A DNA stretch of 22,437 nt, taken from CAYSBK01 sp964429265 (lineage in GTDB: Bacteria; Planctomycetota; Phycisphaerae; Sedimentisphaerales; Anaerobacaceae). How positions within the stretch are numbered: the first letter of the stretch is position 1; the number at the start of each line of letters is the position of its first letter. The stretch lies in the NCBI GenBank assembly GCA_964429265.1, contig CAYSBK010000024.1, positions 1-22,437 of the forward strand. The letters run 5' to 3'. The position numbers and the translations under genes are program-made. Under the pieces are notes generated by a model. The model made no database searches. It worked only from the letters and a program-made list of their open reading frames with translations, and was not told the DNA's origin. This document shows, in pieces, positions 6,941 to 14,020 of this stretch.

Positions 6941-7372
6941 CGGTGCCGAGTTTCACTCCTTTCCCAGTGTCGGTGGATGTGTTCTGCAAATATCCTCATC
7001 CAAAGCAAGGGGCGAAGGCGGATTACCTACGCCACTCGGGTTTTCGGACCATCAGAGGCGGCATTGAGCGGGTATCCGCGGTTTGTCCGGGGCGGCCGGC
7101 ACAGCTTCTTGGGCTGGGGTACCAGCGGACGTCGAAGGTTCTTATGACCAACGGCAGTTTCGGTTTTCTTATTTTTGCGAGCATCGGCCTGACCAGTTCC
7201 AGCGAAGTACCTGATAATTCCAGCGGTGTGGCGTCATTGTATCGGCAATTAACAGGGCGGACTTTTGTCGGCGGTTTTTTTGAGATGTTTGGAACGGATA
7301 GGGGCTACCAGGCGAAGGGTTACCGGAACATTTGATTGAGAAGCGCGGACTGATGCGTTGGGTGGGGAGTCT
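6941..7372. other. 432-bp intergenic region with doubtful coding remnants
   Basis: It lies between two minus-strand genes. No full gene can be supported. On the minus strand the frame from 7304 down to a TAA at 7023-7025 stays open for about 93 codons, and part of it reads like protein (a segment RPMLAKIRKPKLPLVIRTFD). It has no start codon at its beginning, only an internal ATG, and an adjacent frame upstream also looks protein-like, suggesting a decayed or frameshifted gene. A plus-strand frame over the same DNA (6943-7335) has an unlikely composition. Confidence 0.3.
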
Positions 7373-8128
7373 TCAGCGGACATTGTGCCAGTTGACGGGT
7401 CGGCGGTCGATTTCAAGCAGTTCGGCGGACTTGATGAGCCAGCGTTCGGCGGTGGTCTTCTGAAGCTCGAGGCGGACCTTGATACGCATAGCCGGTATGA
7501 AGTATTGCTTGCGTACGAAGCTTTGTTCCTTGAAGACGGTCAAGACGGTCAAGGTCAGGCGGGCCGTGGGGGGTGAAAGCTCAAGCGAGAAGGCTGCTTG
7601 CCTGCATTTCTCGACCAGGGGCTGCGAGAAGAGCCGGCGGCAATAGCGCATAAGCTGGTCCTTGTTTTTGTGGTATGAATCGGCGTAGTCGTCGGCAAGG
7701 ATGGCGTCGATGGCGTCGGGGTCCTGGTGTTCGGCGGCGCGGAGGGCTTTTCGGCACAGGTCGGTTATCGCCTCGGCGTCGGTTTTTACCAGGCCGTCGC
7801 AGGCAAAGGCGGTGACGGCCAGGGCCGCCGGGAGAAGCCAAAGTGACCAGCGTTTCTTTCTTGCGACGGCGGCGCGGGCGGGTCGAGCAACGAACAACGC
7901 CGCTATCGACACGCCGAAGATGACTTGTAGTATCCAGCGGACGGTAAAGGTGAGGCTGAGAAGTTGCGTGCCGGCGAGAATGTTGAGCGTGTATGAAATG
8001 ACGATTAAGGCGGTCAGGCAATACCACTGCCAGCGGCCGTTGTCGTCGGACAAGAAGACGTCCATAATCCTGTAAACCAGGGCTGCGACTATCAAGAGCG
8101 TCCAGTGCTGGTCAAAGATATTGAACAT
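7373..8128 (-). CDS. membrane protein with C-terminal NTF2-like domain
   Basis: A predicted 251-residue membrane protein of unknown function. Four hydrophobic segments are seen: about 8-24, 35-52, 57-80 and 92-110. A C-terminal soluble part (about 114-245) starts DAEAITDLCRKALRAAEHQD and has the helix-then-sheet pattern of SnoaL/NTF2-like folds, ending with a W-L-I-K-S-A-E-L strand as these domains often do. It is the last gene of a leftward run after surE, the ACT gene and the UPF0210 gene, 22 nt from the latter, so probably co-transcribed. A weak AGGC precedes the ATG. The fold assignment is by pattern only; no catalytic residues are claimed. Confidence 0.7.
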   Translation of the reverse strand: MFNIFDQHWTLLIVAALVYRIMDVFLSDDNGRWQWYCLTALIVISYTLNILAGTQLLSLTFTVRWILQVIFGVSIAALFVARPARAAVARKKRWSLWLLPAALAVTAFACDGLVKTDAEAITDLCRKALRAAEHQDPDAIDAILADDYADSYHKNKDQLMRYCRRLFSQPLVEKCRQAAFSLELSPPTARLTLTVLTVFKEQSFVRKQYFIPAMRIKVRLELQKTTAERWLIKSAELLEIDRRPVNWHNVR

Positions 8129-8150
8129 TTGCCTGGGGAGTCTGGGGGCA

Positions 8151-9512
8151 TCAGTTCCTAAGCGCCGTCAGTGGTGCGGGTATCCTTCCGCGGCGGGCGA
8201 TGAATTTCGGAGATGCGGTGGTCGGCACTTTCATCACAGGTGCCTGGCCGAGCAGTCCGCCGAAATCGACGATGTCGCCCGGCTTTTTGCCCGGCACGGG
8301 TATGACGCGCACGCCGGTCGTTTTGTTGTTAACCACACCGATGGCAAGCTCGTCGGCGATTATGGCCGAAAGCACGTCGGCTGGGGTGTCGCCGGGCACG
8401 GCGAACATATCAAGCCCGACGGAACAGACGCTGGTGAGGGCTTCGAGCTTTTCGAGGGTGAGGGTTCCTTCCCTGACGGCGCGGCTCATTGCGGCGTCTT
8501 CGCTTACGGGGATGAAGGTTCCGGAGAGGCCGCCGACGTTTCCTGAAGCCATCGCGCCGCCCTTTTTGACGGCGTCGATGAGCATAGCCACGGCGGCGGT
8601 GGAACCGGGCCGGCCCATCCGGCTTACGCCCATGGCCTCGATGATTTCAGCAACGGAATCGCCGGCGGAAGTGGTCGAGGCCAGTGAAATGTCGACGATG
8701 CCGAAGTCGATGTTCATCAGTTGGGCTATTTCGCGGCCGATGAGTTCACCGGCACGGGTGATTTTGAAGGTGGTTCTCTTGATGACCTCGGATAGGGCGG
8801 TCAAGTCGCAATCGGGGTTCTGGGCGACAACATTTCTGACTACACCCGGTCCTGAAATTCCGATGTTGAGCGAGAAGTCAGGCTCGCCGACACCGTGGTG
8901 GGCACCGGCCATAAAGGGGTTGTCCTCGGGGGCGTTGGCGAAGACGGCCAGTCTGGCGCAGCCCACGCCGTTTGTGGTTCTGGCGGCCAGGTCCTTCAGT
9001 ACGTGTCCCATCTTTTCGACGGCGTTCATATTGATGCCGGCGGCGGTGGATGCGAGGTTCAGGAAAGCACAAACTCTCCGGGTTCCGGCCAAAGCACGTG
9101 GGATGGCGTCGATGAGATTCCGGTCGGCGGCTGTCATACCCTTTTGCACCATTGCGCCGAAGCCGCCGATGAAGTCGATACCCGCCTTCTTGGCGGCGTC
9201 GTCAAGGGCGGCAGCAAGGGCCACGGCGGTGGAGACGTTCCTCGGCAGGGGTTCCAGCAGCAGCACAGCGGGGGTGACGGCGATTCTCCTGTTGGTGATC
9301 GGTATGCCGTACTTGTGCTCGGTTGCGTCGGCGAACCTGTTGAGCAGTCGGCCTTTTTCGATGACCCTGGTGCGGATTCTTTCGAAGAGCCTGTCGGGGT
9401 TGCGGTCGATGCAGTCCTTGAGATTCACGCCGAGCGTGACGGTTCGGATGTCGAAGTGGTGGTCGAGGGTCATCCGGACGGTTTCGAAGACTTCCTCAAC
9501 GGATATTCGCAT
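8151..9512 (-). CDS. UPF0210 / DUF711 (PFL family) protein
   Basis: A predicted 453-residue cytosolic protein matching the UPF0210 (DUF711) family over its full length; this length is usual for the family. Recognisable segments are the N-terminal SVEEVFETVRMTLDHHFDIRTVTLGVNL, GGFGAMVQKGMT near 116-127, the NLGISGPGVV-type segment (here SLNIGISGPGVVRNVV), DFGIVDISLASTTSAGDSVAEI and NVGGLSGTFIPVSED. The biochemical function is not known. Family members share structural likeness with glycyl-radical enzymes, which gives the PFL name. The ACT-domain gene lies 2 nt upstream; this pairing (UPF0237-UPF0210) is also known in Firmicutes such as Streptococcus, so the two proteins likely act together, the ACT protein perhaps sensing an amino acid. 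Confidence 0.93.
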   Translation of the reverse strand: MRISVEEVFETVRMTLDHHFDIRTVTLGVNLKDCIDRNPDRLFERIRTRVIEKGRLLNRFADATEHKYGIPITNRRIAVTPAVLLLEPLPRNVSTAVALAAALDDAAKKAGIDFIGGFGAMVQKGMTAADRNLIDAIPRALAGTRRVCAFLNLASTAAGINMNAVEKMGHVLKDLAARTTNGVGCARLAVFANAPEDNPFMAGAHHGVGEPDFSLNIGISGPGVVRNVVAQNPDCDLTALSEVIKRTTFKITRAGELIGREIAQLMNIDFGIVDISLASTTSAGDSVAEIIEAMGVSRMGRPGSTAAVAMLIDAVKKGGAMASGNVGGLSGTFIPVSEDAAMSRAVREGTLTLEKLEALTSVCSVGLDMFAVPGDTPADVLSAIIADELAIGVVNNKTTGVRVIPVPGKKPGDIVDFGGLLGQAPVMKVPTTASPKFIARRGRIPAPLTALRN

Positions 9513-9514
9513 AA

Positions 9515-9805
9515 TCAGACCCTGTGCATTGCCTTGAAGATGTTTTCATCCTGCAGGGTTATGTTCAGAGCCATTTCCCTGCCGATTTTGTCGAGTTTTT
9601 GCTTGATTTTTTCGATGCTGATATTGGCCTTTGCGACGTCGACGGCCATGGTCATAACGAAGTAATCTTCCATAATTTTCTGGTTTACGTCGACGATATT
9701 GACGTTTGCGCGGGCCATAGCGGTGGCAAGCCTTGCGATTATCCCGACGCGGTCGGCGCCGGTAACGGTCATAATGCAGATTCGGGGCGTATGTTTTTGG
9801 GGCAT
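9515..9805 (-). CDS. ACT domain protein, UPF0237 family
   Basis: A 96-residue stand-alone ACT domain, the whole length of the family. It begins ICIMTVTGADRVGIIARLAT and has the ARANVNIVDVNQKIMEDYFVM core, a beta-alpha-beta ligand-binding fold that usually binds an amino acid and acts as a dimer. It resembles GcvR-type regulators and the UPF0237 proteins. A GGGAG Shine-Dalgarno lies about 9 nt before the ATG. The gene lies 3 nt after surE and 2 nt before the UPF0210 gene, so all are one operon. Regulating or being a partner of the UPF0210 protein is the natural inference. Confidence 0.92.
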   Translation of the reverse strand: MPQKHTPRICIMTVTGADRVGIIARLATAMARANVNIVDVNQKIMEDYFVMTMAVDVAKANISIEKIKQKLDKIGREMALNITLQDENIFKAMHRV

Positions 9806-9808
9806 TTT

Positions 9809-10576
9809 TCAGTCTCCCGACAGGGGAATTCGGTGCCATTGGATTTCCATAAGGCGGCGGTTCTTTTCGTGGTCGGTCATATCGGCCGCCAGGGCCGTTA
9901 CGGTAATGAAACCTTCCATAAGTGCGGCGGTATCGGTGAGGTTGTCGTCGATGTGGTGGGTGGCTCCAGCCAGTTCAAAGACGGCGCCGGCGGTATCGTT
10001 CCTGTGGACGATGTACCGTTCCTGGAGAGCTTTTGTTGACTGGGGGACGACCTTTACCCCTCGCGGCGGGCCGTTGGACAGGGGGGGTACGTTTATGTTT
10101 ATGACCGAGCCGGGCTCGATGGGCATCAGCTTTTCAAGCACGTTGGTGAAGTAACGGGCCGCCTTGTCGAAATCCATATCCTGCTCGGTTGCAAGGCTGA
10201 CGGCCACAGCCGGGATGCCCAGGAAAGCGCCTTCCATAGCGGCTGCGACGGTGCCGGAATAGTAAACGTTTATGCCGATGTTGGCTCCATTGTTTATGCC
10301 GGCGACGACCAGGTCGATGGGTTTTTCGTGCAACTGCATAACGGCAAGCTTGACGCAGTCGGCGGGTGAGCCGTGGACGCCGTAGCCGGTGAACTGACCT
10401 TCGATTTCGATCCTGTTGCACACAAGCGGCGAGGAGATGGTAACACTGTGTCCCGTGCCGGAGCGGCTGTCGGTAGGGGCCACGACGGTGACGTTGCCGA
10501 GCTTGCGTAGTCGGTGATAAGCGGCGGCCAGCCCCGGTGCAAAAATGCCGTCATCGTTCGTCAGCAGTATTTCCAT
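9809..10576 (-). CDS. surE: 5'/3'-nucleotidase SurE
   Basis: A predicted 255-residue cytosolic phosphatase that removes phosphate from nucleoside monophosphates using a divalent metal. Metal and active-site residues are in place: Asp8-Asp9 in MEILLTNDDGIFAPG, Ser39 in DSRSGTGHS, and Asn95-Asn96 in VAGINNGANIG. The GVHGSPADCVKL and YSGTVAAAMEGAFLGIPAVAVS segments are family hallmarks. Length is normal. A GGAG lies 7 nt before the ATG, and a strong promoter (TTGACA-17-TACAAT) is just upstream. It is the first gene of a leftward four-gene operon; unlike in Proteobacteria it is not beside pcm or rpoS. Confidence 0.96.
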   Translation of the reverse strand: MEILLTNDDGIFAPGLAAAYHRLRKLGNVTVVAPTDSRSGTGHSVTISSPLVCNRIEIEGQFTGYGVHGSPADCVKLAVMQLHEKPIDLVVAGINNGANIGINVYYSGTVAAAMEGAFLGIPAVAVSLATEQDMDFDKAARYFTNVLEKLMPIEPGSVININVPPLSNGPPRGVKVVPQSTKALQERYIVHRNDTAGAVFELAGATHHIDDNLTDTAALMEGFITVTALAADMTDHEKNRRLMEIQWHRIPLSGD

Positions 10577-10596
10577 TTTTTCTCCAGGATAGACCG

Positions 10597-10625
10597 ATTG
10601 TAATCGCCCTGCTATGGCCTGTCAA
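10597..10625 (-). promoter_or_regulatory. sigma70-type promoter for the surE operon
   Basis: On the minus strand a consensus TTGACA (complement of 10620-10625) is 17 bp from TACAAT (complement of 10597-10602), one mismatch from the ideal -10. Transcription would start at about 10590, leaving a short leader of about 14 nt that holds the surE GGAG. Its -35 box is half of a 12-bp palindrome shared with the opposite promoter. Confidence 0.75.
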
Positions 10626-10631
10626 TTGACA
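10620..10631. repeat. perfect 12-bp palindrome of two back-to-back -35 boxes
   Basis: TGTCAATTGACA reads the same on both strands. Each half is a consensus TTGACA, one for each of the divergent surE and nnrE promoters, with no base between them. Confidence 0.85.
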
Positions 10632-10653
10632 AGCGTATCGGCCAGGACATAAT
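10626..10653 (+). promoter_or_regulatory. sigma70-type promoter for nnrE
   Basis: TTGACA at 10626-10631 is 16 bp from CATAAT at 10648-10653. Transcription would start near 10660, about 37 nt before the ATG at 10697. The -10 box covers the ATG at 10652, which argues against that earlier in-frame start. Confidence 0.7.
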
Positions 10654-10696
10654 GGAGACACGGCGAGCAGGAGCAACGATTTCAAGGAGTTTTGCG

Positions 10697-11398
10697 ATGA
10701 AGAAGTTCATGCCAGGCTCTGGTGCGGTGGTTATGAGCAGAGACGAGGTTCGCGCGTTCGACGCGTGGGCGATAAACGAGGTGGGCATACCAGGGGTGGT
10801 GCTGATGGAAAACGCCGGGCGAAGCTGTGCGGAACTGGCGGCAGAAAAACTGGCGGAGCTCGGTGGGGGCAGGGTCTGCGTATTCTGCGGTACAGGCAAC
10901 AACGGAGGGGACGGGTACGTGGTCGCCCGGCACCTTCGCGGCGCAGGGGTTGAGACGACGGTTGTGTTGTGCGGCGAGCCTGGCAAGGTCAAGGGCGATG
11001 CAAAAGTCAACCTTGATGTTCTGGAAAGGCTGGGTCAGCGAATCGACACGATTGTCGTGGGCGGTGCCGATATCAGCCGGCAGGTTGCGGCCCTTGGAGG
11101 CGACGCGGCAATAGTCGTGGACGGGTTGTTCGGAACGGGCCTTCGTGGTCGGCTCAGAGACGAGTACGGATCGCTGATTGAAGGCATTAACTCGCTGGGC
11201 AGGCCGATAGTTGCGATCGATATTCCGTCGGGGCTTGATTGCGACACGGGCGAGGTTCTCGGCGCGGCGATACGGGCAAGATGGACGGTGACGTTTGCGG
11301 CGGCCAAGAAGGGCTTTACCGTGCCGGCAGCAACCGAATACACGGGCGAAGTTTACGTTGCCGGCATCGGGGTCGAGCCGGAACAGCAGCGTCGGTGA
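10697..11398 (+). CDS. nnrE: NAD(P)H-hydrate epimerase
   Basis: A predicted 233-residue YjeF_N-domain protein that interconverts the R and S forms of damaged NADHX/NADPHX so that the dehydratase can repair them. Seen motifs are CGTGNNGGDGYVVARHL at 64-80, the phosphate/ribose-binding segment VDGLFGTGLRG at 141-151 and AIDIPSGLDCDTG at 173-185, with Asp143 and Asp175 in conserved places. The ATG at 10697 has an AAGGAG 7 nt upstream; an in-frame ATG at 10652 overlaps the promoter. Only the epimerase domain is present, without the C-terminal ADP/ATP-dependent dehydratase domain found in fused NnrED proteins, so the dehydratase must be encoded elsewhere. The gene converges with the next, stops 1 nt apart. 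Confidence 0.95.
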   Translation: MKKFMPGSGAVVMSRDEVRAFDAWAINEVGIPGVVLMENAGRSCAELAAEKLAELGGGRVCVFCGTGNNGGDGYVVARHLRGAGVETTVVLCGEPGKVKGDAKVNLDVLERLGQRIDTIVVGGADISRQVAALGGDAAIVVDGLFGTGLRGRLRDEYGSLIEGINSLGRPIVAIDIPSGLDCDTGEVLGAAIRARWTVTFAAAKKGFTVPAATEYTGEVYVAGIGVEPEQQRR

Positions 11399-11399
11399 C

Positions 11400-12842
11400 T
11401 TACGAAAACGCGTCGGGCCTGTCGGAAAGGCTCTTGTAGCCGATGAAGTACAGGAAGCGGTCGAAGTTGAGCACGGGCACCCAGAGATTCTGGGCCTGTC
11501 GCAGCACTTCGTCGTAGTGTGCCCTTTTCTTGAGCGAATCCTGGTATTTCTGCTCGGCGGTGGGGTCGAGCTCGGTTTCCTCGATGGTGGGCTTTCTCAA
11601 TACCATCGGTGGCTTGCCGAGTACGACAAAATCCGTGTCGATAGAGACTGAATCGGCGACGCTGCCTCCCCATTGCCTTATGAGCTTCGATATCTTCTCG
11701 ATGCCGTCGTAGTCAGCGGCACCGTCACCATCGAGGTCAAAATCGCCGGCGACGGTGAAAAGGTTCCGGCGCTGGCTGTCCCATATCAGGTTGGCCACGA
11801 CGTCGTCTTCGACAATGGGTTTTCGCTTTTCGGAACGGATGACTCTTGCGGCCGAGACGTTTTCCTTGACGTCGTAGACCTGGATTTCAGCCTTTCCCCG
11901 GCCGTCGGCGGTGATGGGAGCACTCTTGTCATAGACCGCGAAAGTCAGTCCCGGATAGACGTGGTTTGCCCTGCCCAGGTTTATGTGAATGATATTTCCA
12001 TCGACGAGAATCACCCTGCCGTCGCTCTTGAAGGCGGCTATCTGCTTGTCGGGCGGGGCCTGGAGCTTCCAGATTTGCTGCTGGAGGTTTTCCAGTTTTT
12101 GCTGTGTGGCCTCGAGTTGGGCCCTTGTCCTGAGCAGTTCGTTGTTGAGTGCCTCGCGCTTGGCTATTTCGCTGTCTCGCTGGCGGATTACGTCGTCGAT
12201 TCGCTGTTTCGATGTGTCGTTAAGTTTCTGTTCGAGCTGGTGGTACTTCTGGGCGACGCTGTCGGCCTGGGCCTTGAACCTGGCCACGTCAGCTCGCAAC
12301 TGTTTCTCGGTCTGGTCCCAGACCTTTTTTGCCTCGCTGAAGTTTTTCTGGTGCTCATCGAGCTTATCCTTGAGTTCGATCAAGGCCTGGTCGGCGGCCT
12401 TGACATTCTGGGCCAGCAGCTCGACCACGCGAACGAGGCCGGTGGTCTGCATATCGAACGGCTCGATTGCAAACGGCGGCTGGGCCAGCGGTGCGACGAC
12501 GCTGTTTACCTCTGCAACGGCGTTTTGCAGCTTGACCTGCGCGGAGGTTTCCTCCAGCGGCCCGCCCACCAGCAGGATTACGGCCTGGTCAAGGTATTCA
12601 TTCAGCTTGCCTACGTACGTTTCGTTGGTCTTCTTGTCGCCCACCAGGGCGGTAATACGTCGCCAATCGCGGTTGCTGACCAGTTCCCGGAAGTCGGCCT
12701 GGGTCTGCTGGAGGTTTGTGCGCGTGTCCTCGTATTTGATGTAGAACACTACCGCCACTACGATTGCAATAATCGAGATGCCCACAAAGGCGACGACGGC
12801 GTAGAGCATACTGTTATTCTGGGCTCTTCTGGCAGCCGGCAT
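11400..12842 (-). CDS. membrane-anchored coiled-coil protein with BRCT-like segment
   Basis: A predicted 480-residue protein. The ATG at 12842 has an excellent AGGAGGT 6 nt upstream and its own promoter; the frame runs far upstream but only as a shadow of the protease gene. Residues 13-35 are a single membrane helix, so the rest is probably outside the cytoplasm. Residues about 150-262 are a heptad-rich coiled coil (QLRADVARFKAQADSVAQKY and onward). About 272-355 is a beta-rich domain with GRVILVDGNIIHINLGRANH and VYPGLTFAVYD, like repeats seen in FlgT-type proteins. Residues 361-411 resemble a BRCT domain: LFTVAGDF...ISKLIRQWGGSVADSVS then TDFVVLGKPP, with a DLDGDGAADYDG calcium-loop-like insert at 369-380. 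I do not know a named family; role unknown, possibly envelope structure. Confidence 0.8.
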   Translation of the reverse strand: MPAARRAQNNSMLYAVVAFVGISIIAIVVAVVFYIKYEDTRTNLQQTQADFRELVSNRDWRRITALVGDKKTNETYVGKLNEYLDQAVILLVGGPLEETSAQVKLQNAVAEVNSVVAPLAQPPFAIEPFDMQTTGLVRVVELLAQNVKAADQALIELKDKLDEHQKNFSEAKKVWDQTEKQLRADVARFKAQADSVAQKYHQLEQKLNDTSKQRIDDVIRQRDSEIAKREALNNELLRTRAQLEATQQKLENLQQQIWKLQAPPDKQIAAFKSDGRVILVDGNIIHINLGRANHVYPGLTFAVYDKSAPITADGRGKAEIQVYDVKENVSAARVIRSEKRKPIVEDDVVANLIWDSQRRNLFTVAGDFDLDGDGAADYDGIEKISKLIRQWGGSVADSVSIDTDFVVLGKPPMVLRKPTIEETELDPTAEQKYQDSLKKRAHYDEVLRQAQNLWVPVLNFDRFLYFIGYKSLSDRPDAFS

Positions 12843-13036
12843 ATCACGACCTCCTGATAAACAAAATAATAGTGGCCCCTGAGTACATATATTATGACGC
12901 CGAGGCCGGGGAAAGTCAACCAAAAAACTGGAGCGGTGGGGGCGGCCCGAAGCTGCGGTTTTCTGCGGTCCGCAGGGCGGTTTTGTGGGGGCGGCAGCGA
13001 CCGGCCTGGGCGGCGGCGGCGGTTCCCGTGTGCGTG
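12843..13036. other. intergenic, GC-rich spacer with one promoter
   Basis: Besides the promoter of the coiled-coil gene, the part from about 12920 to 13036 is GC-rich without hairpin-plus-T structure. The end of the protease gene lies at 13037. Confidence 0.4.
12891..12919 (-). promoter_or_regulatory. promoter of the coiled-coil protein gene
   Basis: On the minus strand TTGACT (complement of 12914-12919) is 17 bp from CATAAT (complement of 12891-12896). The predicted start is near 12884, giving a leader of about 42 nt that includes the AGGAGGT ribosome-binding site. Confidence 0.7.
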
Positions 13037-13906
13037 CTAAGTGCTTGCCAGTAAAGTAATTACACTTGCCGCATTGAACAGTGAGTGTATAAAAATCGGC
13101 CGCATCAGCGACCCGCTTTTTTCGTAGGCATACCCGAGGCACACCGCCAGGGCGAAGAGAGCCGGCCTGTGTGCAGCGTTCGGGTGAACCAGCGCAAACA
13201 GCAGCGAGGTTATCGAAATCGCGAGCCAGGCGGAGCGGCTGTTGCCCAGATGGGCCAGAAATGAGCGTATCGTCGACTGGAACAGCCCCCGGAAGAGCAT
13301 CTCTTCGAACACCGGCATAACGACGATGGTCGTGATTACCACCATTATCCGCAACTGCCACTGCGGGTACTTGCTTATCAGGTCGAGCTGCTGGTGCCTG
13401 TGAATCTCGAAGTCGGGTCCGACCAGCAGCTTGCCGGCAAGCACGGTCAGCAGCAAGGCCGCCACCAGTACCGGATAGATAGAGACCAGGTTCAGCACGG
13501 CGGTCACGAGGTGCCTGCCGATATTGTCGGCTCTGAGGCCGAATCCTCTGAGCCCGCGGGCAAAGTATGTCTTGACCAGGTGGACGATCACCAGCATTGC
13601 GACGGCGGCGCCAAGACACAAGGAGAGGTTTTCGAGATAGGCGCTTCGCCAGCCTTCGAGGGTCGGCCACAGCAGTTCTTTTGCCAGCACGGCTACAGTC
13701 ACAAGACCCAGCCATATCAGCAGCGGAACGATGGGCATAAAAGCGGGCATATTGTTCCGTCGCGGCGGTGAGTTGGCCAGTGCCCTGGTACCCAGCGCTG
13801 TCTTTCGCAGCCAGACCGGCAGGATTACAAGCCCCGGCATACAGGTCGCCAGGTCGGCGATGGTCAGACGCGAGCTGAGTTGTTGCAGGATTTCGGTCGT
13901 ATTCAT
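13037..13906 (-). CDS. CPBP family intramembrane glutamic protease
   Basis: A predicted 289-residue multi-pass membrane protein of the CPBP (CAAX protease/bacteriocin-processing, Abi) family. Catalytic motifs are complete: EExxxR as Glu201-Glu202...Arg206 in VFEEMLFRGLFQ, His241 in LLFALVHPNA, and HxxxN as His274...Asn278 in IFIHSLFNAA. Hydrophobic segments are at about 56-76, 93-112, 138-160, 186-200, 226-243, 248-262 and 270-288. Substrate unknown; members can cleave prenylated or signal proteins. The ATG at 13906 lacks a Shine-Dalgarno; an AAATAT at the complement of 13913-13918 is close enough that a leaderless start is possible. It is divergent from murA and has no operon partner downstream. 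Confidence 0.88.
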   Translation of the reverse strand: MNTTEILQQLSSRLTIADLATCMPGLVILPVWLRKTALGTRALANSPPRRNNMPAFMPIVPLLIWLGLVTVAVLAKELLWPTLEGWRSAYLENLSLCLGAAVAMLVIVHLVKTYFARGLRGFGLRADNIGRHLVTAVLNLVSIYPVLVAALLLTVLAGKLLVGPDFEIHRHQQLDLISKYPQWQLRIMVVITTIVVMPVFEEMLFRGLFQSTIRSFLAHLGNSRSAWLAISITSLLFALVHPNAAHRPALFALAVCLGYAYEKSGSLMRPIFIHSLFNAASVITLLAST

Positions 13907-14020
13907 AAGACAGATATTTCGGGCGTCCTTGAAAGCAAGGCGCGGTCGTATTAAACTGTGGCGGTTGATTTTAGCAGTTTTCGATGTCCGGCGAAAGTCG
14001 CCTTACCGAGGAAAGCGAAA

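Noticed and set aside
8200..9537. Long plus-strand frame (445 codons) opposite the UPF0210 gene
   Set aside because: Ser/Ala/Pro-rich shadow of a clear family member in the opposite strand.
12843..13715. N-terminal extension of the coiled-coil protein frame (291 extra codons)
   Set aside because: It lies antisense-frame over the CPBP protease gene, has random-looking Arg/Pro/Ala-rich composition, and skips a strong promoter and AGGAGGT at the real start 12842.
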